From: an uncultured Lachnospiraceae bacterium
Lineage (GTDB): Bacteria; Bacillota; Clostridia; Lachnospirales; Lachnospiraceae
Reading direction: 5' to 3'
DNA length: 20,418 nt
NCBI GenBank assembly: GCA_910579425.1
Contig: CAJTVL010000065.1
Coordinates: forward strand, 1 to 20,418
Below, in pieces: positions 15,528 to 20,418 of the stretch (position 1 is the stretch's first letter; each line of letters begins with the position of its first letter). The notes beneath the pieces are model-generated. The model saw only the letters and a program-made list of their open reading frames with translations. It ran no database searches and was not told the origin of the DNA. The position numbers and the translations under genes are program-made.

Positions 15528-15556
15528 TTGCAAATTTTGAACCTTCCCTCTATAAT
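15528..15556 (+). promoter_or_regulatory. Sigma-A promoter of the AraC-type regulator gene
   Basis: TTGCAA (15528-15533) and a perfect TATAAT (15551-15556) are 17 bases apart on plus. The leader would be about 50 bases, ending at the start at 15615. It lies back to back with the kduI promoter. Confidence 0.78.
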
Positions 15557-15614
15557 TATGGATAAACTCCCCGGTTTTACCGAAAACCTTTGTCAGACAG
15601 AAAGGAGACGCCTT

Positions 15615-16475
15615 ATGGAAGAATTGTATTCCTGCCAGCAGGCCATGGAGAACTGCTCCTCCACCCAGACCTTTGCCATCGCCCATCTTTATAAAGAAGA
15701 AAAAACCATGGACATGCATATCCATGATTGTTATGAAATCTATTATTCCATATCCGGCGGCAGGCAGTTTTTGATCGACAACAAGTTCTACGCCATGAAT
15801 CCCGGCGATGTGTTCATCATCAATCAGTATGAAAGCCATAAGATCACTCAGGTGGACAAGATGGTACACGAGCGGATCGTGCTCTCCATCCATCCCGAGT
15901 ACACCAAACGGCTCTCCACCCCTGACACGGATTTAGACGCCTGCTTTTCGGACCGCCCCCAGGCCTTCTGTCACAGAATCTCTTTGAGTAAGGATCAGCA
16001 AAGCCGTTTTTTGTACTATATCAACAAGATCACCGGGGCGGACGGATATGGCCATGATGTTGTGGAGCAGACTGCCTTTATGGAGCTGATGCTCCTGATC
16101 AATAATGCGGTGCGCACCGGCCACCAGCAGGAAAGCGCCACAAACACCTACGGCTATAACCATCAGGTGGATGACATTTTAGCCTATATCAACCAGAACA
16201 TCGCTTCCCCCATCTCCATCGAACAGCTTGCCGGGGAATTCTTTTTGAGCGAATCTTATATTTGCCGGATCTTTAAGTCGGCCACCGGAACCACCATTAA
16301 CAAGTACATAAACGCCCGGCGTATCAGCATCGCCAAGGCTCTTTTAAGCGACGGGGCAAATGTAACCGAGGCCTACGAGAAAAGCGGTTTTTCCGACTAC
16401 AGCAACTTTTTCAAGGCCTTTACAAAGGCGGTGGGAATCTCACCCAAAAAGTATGCCCAGTGCAGTGTGAGCTGA
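15615..16475 (+). CDS. AraC-family transcriptional regulator of the kdu operon
   Basis: The 286-residue protein has an N-terminal cupin-type sensor (about residues 15-90, including MHIHDCYEIYYS and NPGDVFIIN) and a C-terminal AraC/XylS domain of about 100 residues with two helix-turn-helices. The second ends in the family signature (SDYSNFFKAFTKAVGISPKKY). I chose the ATG at 15615, preceded by AAAGGAG; an in-frame TTG at 15528 is the promoter's -35 box and has no ribosome-binding site. It is transcribed away from kduI and probably activates that operon in response to a uronate intermediate. The inducer is inferred from position only. Confidence 0.9.
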   Translation: MEELYSCQQAMENCSSTQTFAIAHLYKEEKTMDMHIHDCYEIYYSISGGRQFLIDNKFYAMNPGDVFIINQYESHKITQVDKMVHERIVLSIHPEYTKRLSTPDTDLDACFSDRPQAFCHRISLSKDQQSRFLYYINKITGADGYGHDVVEQTAFMELMLLINNAVRTGHQQESATNTYGYNHQVDDILAYINQNIASPISIEQLAGEFFLSESYICRIFKSATGTTINKYINARRISIAKALLSDGANVTEAYEKSGFSDYSNFFKAFTKAVGISPKKYAQCSVS

Positions 16476-16489
16476 GGTTTGGAGCTTGG

Positions 16490-16505
16490 GCAGGCACCTG
16501 CTTTT
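16490..16505 (+). terminator. Weak terminator after the AraC gene
   Basis: GCAG (16490-16493) and CTGC (16498-16501) form a short stem followed by TTTT. The stem is short for efficient termination. Confidence 0.35.
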
Positions 16506-16517
16506 AAGGCTTATGAT

Positions 16518-16829
16518 TTATTCCGGCTGTTCGTCAAAGCGTCTGTCCATAAAGTAATACTCTTCGTCCCGCTCATTGATTTCCCTGTATACCTTACAGG
16601 GGCTTCCGAATGCGATTACATTCTCCGGAATGTCTTTTGTCACCACCGAGCCTGCCCCTATGACAGAATTTTTCCCGATTTTGACCCCTGGCAGAACCAC
16701 CACATTCGCCCCGATCCACACATTATCTTCGATTGTAATGAGAATTTTATTGTAAGCGCCATTCTTTTTCTTTATAATTAAGTGTAGCGCTATTGTATTC
16801 AGACCAAAATCCCCGGCGGAATAGCCCAA
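16518..16829 (-). pseudogene. 5'-truncated hexapeptide-repeat O-acetyltransferase
   Basis: Only the C-terminal part of a maltose/galactoside O-acetyltransferase-type protein remains. From about residue 30, the left-handed beta-helix repeats ITIEDNVWIGANVVVLPGVK, then IGKNSVIGAGSVVTKDIPEN, and the tail FGSPCKVYREINERDEEYYF are clear. Intact members are about 185-200 residues, with an N-terminal Mac domain and the catalytic His earlier in the helix. Those parts are missing. The first 28 residues (16746-16829) do not resemble the family, so the break lies near 16745-16760. The open frame has no convincing ribosome-binding site. I judge it a decayed remnant; a functional short protein is unlikely. 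Confidence 0.82.
16750..16778 (+). promoter_or_regulatory. Promoter of the alpha/beta hydrolase gene
   Basis: TTGTAA (16750-16755) and TATAAT (16773-16778) are 17 bases apart on plus. A TAGCGCTA palindrome lies just past the -10 and could be an operator. The -35 sits at the break of the acetyltransferase remnant. Confidence 0.6.
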
Positions 16830-16872
16830 ACGTCTAGTGAGTTAAAAGTATACCGGAAAGGAGCGCAATGAT

Positions 16873-17793
16873 ATGGAAAAAACATATGTAAAAAAAGAAT
16901 GCAGTAAATTAACAATCAGCATTTCACCGGAATTGAAGGTGTGGCATCAGTCGGCAGAGACTCCGCCCAAGGGATGTATTATCTTTGTACATGGCATCTG
17001 CCACGGTGCATGGTGCTTTAAACGTTTCATGGCTTTCTTCTCTGAAAACGGATATGAATGCTTTGCCTTAAACTTACGGGGACACAGCGAGAATGACAGA
17101 TCAGATTTAAAAGGTGCAAGGCTCTTTGATTATGCGGATGATGTCGCACAATGTGTTGCATACTGTGTCAGGTATTGCCGCGAAAACGGAATTGACGAAA
17201 AACCATTTCTTTTGGGACATTCTATGGGTGGGGCAGTGGTACAAAAATATGCCGCCAAATTTTCCGATACCACGAAAGGCCTCATCCTGTTTGCCTCTGC
17301 AACAGCCCCCAGAATGCCCCGGCTTAACACTTTTTTTAGCCTGACGAAAAAGAAGATGCGGATTGCAGCCAAAAAATCCTGGGGATGTAAAACAAGCGAT
17401 GCGGAAATAGCTCAGTCTGCCTTTTTCGACGGACGGATTACGTCACAAGAAGAAATTTCCATGTACAATACTTTACTGCATGAGGAATCTTTTTGGATCA
17501 CTTTCCAGGACTTGTATTTGCCGTATGCCAAAAAGAATAAAATTTCCACTCCGATTCTGATCATCGGCTCTTATGCTGATTCCTACTTCTCTGGAAAATC
17601 CTTATGGAAAACAGCGTCTTTCTACGGCTGCAGGGAAAAAAGGAACAAGCGCTCCGCCTCCCGGATCGACCTTACATTTAACGAAAGAAACCAGCTTACA
17701 ATCCTGCCTGATTTATGCCATGATATGATGTTAGATCCGGAATGGGAAAAGCCTGCAAAAGCAGTTTTAGATTTTATGGAAAAGAATAAATAA
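16873..17793 (+). CDS. Alpha/beta hydrolase (S33/monoacylglycerol lipase-like)
   Basis: The 306-residue protein has the serine-hydrolase triad in the usual order: nucleophile S117 in GHSMGG (115-120), an acid, probably D236 in GSYADSYF, and H283 in DLCHDMM. The oxyanion region FVHGICHGAWC (38-48) follows the first core strand. No signal peptide is visible, so it is probably cytosolic. It resembles lysophospholipase/monoacylglycerol lipase enzymes of the S33 group, but the ester substrate is unknown. The ATG at 16873 follows GGAAAGGAG. The gene stands alone, convergent with the HipA-like kinase, and looks richer in A+T than the kdu region. That fits an accessory origin. Confidence 0.87.
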   Translation: MEKTYVKKECSKLTISISPELKVWHQSAETPPKGCIIFVHGICHGAWCFKRFMAFFSENGYECFALNLRGHSENDRSDLKGARLFDYADDVAQCVAYCVRYCRENGIDEKPFLLGHSMGGAVVQKYAAKFSDTTKGLILFASATAPRMPRLNTFFSLTKKKMRIAAKKSWGCKTSDAEIAQSAFFDGRITSQEEISMYNTLLHEESFWITFQDLYLPYAKKNKISTPILIIGSYADSYFSGKSLWKTASFYGCREKRNKRSASRIDLTFNERNQLTILPDLCHDMMLDPEWEKPAKAVLDFMEKNK

Positions 17794-17803
17794 TGTTTCA
17801 CAA

Positions 17804-17833
17804 AAGCCAGCCCTGCAAGATTAGGACTGGCTT
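17804..17833. terminator. Terminator between the hydrolase and kinase genes
   Basis: AAGCCAG (17804-17810) pairs with CTGGCTT (17827-17833), with further inner CCT/AGG pairs. On plus it is followed by CTCTTATTTT and on minus by TTGTGAAAC. It sits between two convergent genes and mainly serves the hydrolase. Confidence 0.7.
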
Positions 17834-17847
17834 CTCTTATTTTCATT

Positions 17848-18939
17848 TTATCCCTTTTCTACTTGTCCTTTTAAATACTCCAGCCGCCTCAAAAACATCT
17901 CCCTGTATTGTGGCAGGCTCACAAAAATATCCTCCGGTATCTCTTTGATCTGATTTAATCCGATCGCCCTTACAGCCTCTGCGGCGGCCTCCTGCTGGGT
18001 CACTCCTGCTCTGAACAGACTCAGGGCGTTTGCTCCCTCCATTGTGTCATAGGCGTGAAACGCCTGATTAAAGTCCATCAGCTTGTGCAGACACAACGCC
18101 TTATTGTTTTCATTGTCAACCAGAACTCCCCAGTTTCCCCAATGCCTGTCTGTGTTTCCGGTAAGATAGTCGATAATGTTCATCATATAGTAATTGTACG
18201 CGTCAAGCTTCAGAATAGATTCTGCCACATCCTTTCCACGGTTTTGGAGAAAAACAGTGAAAGCTTCCATGGATGCGATGGAATATTCTTTGGAGGTAAT
18301 GTTATCGCTAACCGTGACCTTTTGTCCGTCGAAAAAATCCTCCTCATAAATAACCTGGGAAACGTCAAAGCACCTGCAGATCCGGCTGGCGAGCAGTTCC
18401 CTCTCCACAGCATCCCCGCTGCCATCCTTTAACAGCCGAAAACCCCGGTCCGTGCGCTGCCATGCCTTGGGACAGCAACCGCTTGTTGAGAGATCTCTTG
18501 CCAGATACCTGTTTTCAACGGTATACTGTCTTCCCCGCAGAGCAATATCAATAAACACCTTGTCCAGATGATTCTCATACAGATTCACATCCTCAAACTG
18601 CGTCTTTTCGCCCTCTTCTCTGATCCAGAAAACATCGGTCAGAGAGGTGCAGCGATAGGACAATGCAACCCGGGCCCGTTCCCTGTCCGTTGCCGCCTGA
18701 GCCATTCCAATACTGTTTAAGATCTCTTTCGCATACTTCCGCTCCAGCGTCAAAACCCGGCTGGCGCACCAGTAGTAAAAATTCGTAATATTGTTGACAA
18801 GGGTGTCAATATCCTCATCTTCCTCCAGATACAGATTGTAGGGCAGAAAAGATCGATAAAAAATCCGGCAATGTCCGGCAGTGTCAATCCTGGCGGCCTT
18901 TCTGTTCTTATGCATGATTTCATATATGATTTTCTGCAT
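17848..18939 (-). CDS. HipA-like protein kinase domain protein
   Basis: The 363-residue protein has the kinase core of the HipA/CtkA-like group. Features seen are a likely ATP-binding Lys171 in RLLKDGSGDA with Glu180 nearby, the catalytic loop GNTDRHWGNWG (261-271, Asp264 and Asn269) and the metal-binding Asp289 in MDFNQAF, replacing DFG. HipA proteins phosphorylate targets such as glutamyl-tRNA synthetase and act as toxins or persistence factors. The N-terminal 150 residues match nothing I recognise. The ATG at 18939 follows GGAAAGGA and overlaps the end of a small upstream gene by 20 bases, as toxin-antitoxin pairs often do. The HipB-type repressor expected for classical HipA is absent. The target is unknown. 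Confidence 0.82.
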   Translation of the reverse strand: MQKIIYEIMHKNRKAARIDTAGHCRIFYRSFLPYNLYLEEDEDIDTLVNNITNFYYWCASRVLTLERKYAKEILNSIGMAQAATDRERARVALSYRCTSLTDVFWIREEGEKTQFEDVNLYENHLDKVFIDIALRGRQYTVENRYLARDLSTSGCCPKAWQRTDRGFRLLKDGSGDAVERELLASRICRCFDVSQVIYEEDFFDGQKVTVSDNITSKEYSIASMEAFTVFLQNRGKDVAESILKLDAYNYYMMNIIDYLTGNTDRHWGNWGVLVDNENNKALCLHKLMDFNQAFHAYDTMEGANALSLFRAGVTQQEAAAEAVRAIGLNQIKEIPEDIFVSLPQYREMFLRRLEYLKGQVEKG

Positions 18940-19323
18940 CAGGGGTTTCCTTTCCTAACTTACAGATTACATTGTTTACTCGATCATATACTTCACAAAA
19001 ATCCGGCTTATTTTTTACATCTTTCATTCTCCTGCATACACGTTCCCCTGAAATAGCATATATTTTGTCCGATAACATTTTTGTCAAACTGGCACCGTTA
19101 ATGGATACCCCATTCACATATGAAATATATGGTTTACAAAATCGGTTCTGCCTGACGATTCTGTTCCTTCAATTTTTTGCCTTTTATCAACAAATATCTG
19201 TACCAATGAGCGGTATCCTCCATCGGTCAATCCTAAAAAATCGGCCGCCGTATCAAATGCCAATACGCATTCTACATTCCTTAACAAATCACTCAACCAG
19301 TCATTGTATGCTGTGACAGCCAT
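18920..19323 (-). pseudogene. Small partner gene of the kinase, split by a -1 frameshift
   Basis: Two short reading frames join here. The first, 69 residues from the ATG at 19323 (GGGAGAGGG upstream), ends at TGA 19116-19114. The second, 65 residues, starts at a GTG (19117) overlapping that stop and ends inside the kinase start. The second frame is open back to 19168. Joined near 19165, they give one continuous protein of about 134 residues. Its N-terminal part (ECVLAFDTAADFLGLTDGGY) faintly resembles AbiEi-type antitoxin sensor segments. The C-terminal part has DKIYAISGERVCRRMKDV. Possible readings are a broken gene, a sequencing error, frameshifting, or two coupled proteins. The antitoxin-like role is inferred mainly from position. 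Confidence 0.55.
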
Positions 19324-19382
19324 TCACACCCTCTCCCTTCTGCTTCATATCAATTCAGCAAAACCTTCCTTTTCTTAGTTTT

Positions 19383-19411
19383 ATCGTATCATTTTCATTC
19401 TACACACGCAA
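19383..19411 (-). promoter_or_regulatory. Possible promoter of the kinase module
   Basis: On minus, TTGCGT (19406-19411) and TACGAT (19383-19388) are 17 bases apart. Both boxes are imperfect. It is the best candidate upstream of the split gene and the kinase. Confidence 0.4.
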
Positions 19412-19430
19412 GGAGAACTTATCCCCGTCC

Positions 19431-20418
19431 TTATTCCTCCCACCTGACCGTCTCCCCCTTACTGATCTCTTTGGTTGACGAGAGAATAATCCGGCTCTCC
19501 TTATCCAAAATCCCCTCCTCAATGGCCACCCAGTTATCGTTTTGGTCCAGTACCTTCACATTCACCGTATCCACATAATATTCTTCCCCCAGGATTCCCT
19601 CCCGGCTCTTTAAGACATAGACAAAATTTTGCTTGTCCGCTTCGTGGACAGCGGCAGGGGGCAGGCAGAGCCGGTACTTCTCCCCCGGATCCGAGCGGGA
19701 AATACTGCCGGAGGCTCCCGGCATCCCCATTTTCTCCGGCAATTCGACCAAAACCTCATATTTTTCCGCTGCGTCCCTGCTCTCTGCAAGATAAGCCACT
19801 TTTTCTTCGAATTCTTTGCTCTGCCCCTCAAGACGCACCGAAATCTGATCTCCCAGCCCCACATACTTCTTCTGATCCTTGTCCAGAGTCACCTTGAGCT
19901 GGCAGGGAAGGCTTTCGTCGGAAAGGAGCATCACCGCCGTATCCGGCGTTCTTCCTCCCGTCCCCACCAGAATATCCGTGATCACTCCGCCAAAAGGAGC
20001 CGTGACGATTCCCCCGCTCTCCCTGATCTGCTGCAGACTTTTTTTGTCCTCCGAAAGAGCCGAGAGCTGCAGCCGGGCGCTGTCCAGGTCCGGGGATACA
20101 TTTTCCGGCAGGAGAATATCCTCCACCTTCCGCCCCGCCTGCTTCACCGCCTCATCCCGGGCCGCCTTTGCGTCTGCCTCCCCGTAGGCGGCGCTTTGCA
20201 GGGCGCTTTTCAGCTCCTTTTCCTCCTGGCTGATTTCTTCTCCTTCCAGTTCATTCTCCGCCTGCACATAGCTTTCCATGGCCCGGCCCACCTGGGTATC
20301 CTGAATCCTTGCAGTGGTGTCGTAATCCTCTCTTGCCCGGGCAAGCTCCAGCTCCTTTTTCTGCTCTGCAATGGCCTGATTTTCCAAAATGGCATTAATT
20401 TGAAGGGATACCTGGGAA
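19431..20418 (-). CDS. HlyD/RND-type membrane-fusion (periplasmic adaptor) protein, partial
   Basis: The reading frame is open to the window edge, so the N-terminus and membrane anchor are missing; about 328 residues remain. Counting residues from the TTG codon at 20387, which is not a credible start, a Glu/Lys/Ala-rich coiled-coil hairpin fills about the first 120. A lipoyl-like half-motif, IVTAPFGGVITDILV, follows near 126-140. Beta-barrel and membrane-proximal domains then run to the end. In Gram-positives such adaptors pair with MacB-type ABC transporters to export peptides or drugs; a transporter gene would be expected just beyond the gene's end or upstream of the window. None follows in the window. 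Confidence 0.85.
   Translation of the reverse strand, partial: SQVSLQINAILENQAIAEQKKELELARAREDYDTTARIQDTQVGRAMESYVQAENELEGEEISQEEKELKSALQSAAYGEADAKAARDEAVKQAGRKVEDILLPENVSPDLDSARLQLSALSEDKKSLQQIRESGGIVTAPFGGVITDILVGTGGRTPDTAVMLLSDESLPCQLKVTLDKDQKKYVGLGDQISVRLEGQSKEFEEKVAYLAESRDAAEKYEVLVELPEKMGMPGASGSISRSDPGEKYRLCLPPAAVHEADKQNFVYVLKSREGILGEEYYVDTVNVKVLDQNDNWVAIEEGILDKESRIILSSTKEISKGETVRWEE

Noticed and set aside
15528..15614. Longer AraC-type protein starting at TTG 15528
   Set aside because: The TTG is the -35 box of a near-perfect promoter and the -10 falls inside the putative extension. The ATG at 15615 has its own AAAGGAG.
19173..19178. Programmed frameshift at the A6 run in the kinase partner gene
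   Set aside because: A -1 shift there meets TGA at 19171-19169 at once, and no X XXY YYZ slippery heptamer is in the correct frame.

Overview
The window looks like a chromosomal segment of a gut-type Clostridia, most likely Lachnospiraceae. The evidence is low-GC Gram-positive ribosome-binding sites (AGGAGG-like), sigma-A promoters, an ECF-type riboflavin transporter under an FMN riboswitch, and a streptococcus/clostridium-style unsaturated-uronate pathway. No rRNA, tRNA, CRISPR array, transposase or phage gene was seen. Almost all genes lie on the minus strand; only ribU, the AraC-type regulator and an alpha/beta hydrolase are on plus.

Layout. 1-1043: an FMN riboswitch controls ribU. 1015-3123: an MFS efflux-type transporter and its TetR-family regulator, with TetR-like palindromes before both genes. 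3202-6627: an apparent operon running ECF sigma factor, unknown membrane protein, ABC ATPase, ABC-2 permease. 6727-7710: a lipoprotein gene with its own promoter and terminator. 7809-9659: a stand-alone OLD-family ATPase/TOPRIM nuclease carrying a cysteine cluster. 9752-10546: a ZIP/GufA-type metal transporter.

10660-15614: the metabolic core. A five-gene minus-strand operon is transcribed kduI, kduD, an RpiB/LacAB-type isomerase, a KDPG aldolase fused to a glyoxalase-like (VOC) domain, then kdgK. It is divergent from an AraC-family regulator. Together the enzymes take the 4,5-unsaturated uronate breakdown product (from pectin or glycosaminoglycan lyase action) through 2,5-diketo-3-deoxygluconate, KDG and KDPG to pyruvate and glyceraldehyde 3-phosphate. 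The operon holds both the classical KduI and a protein resembling the unrelated streptococcal isomerase DhuI, so the first isomerisation appears to be doubly encoded. No lyase, glycoside hydrolase or sugar transporter for the pathway is present, so those must lie elsewhere.

16490-19323: an accessory-looking stretch. It holds a 5'-truncated hexapeptide acetyltransferase remnant, an alpha/beta hydrolase whose promoter sits at the edge of that remnant, and a HipA-like kinase preceded by a small partner gene split by a -1 frameshift. 19431-20418: the 3' part of an HlyD/RND-type membrane-fusion protein that runs off the window.

The items most worth attention are the kinase with its split partner, the OLD nuclease with an internal Cys cluster, the doubled isomerase, and the aldolase-VOC fusion.
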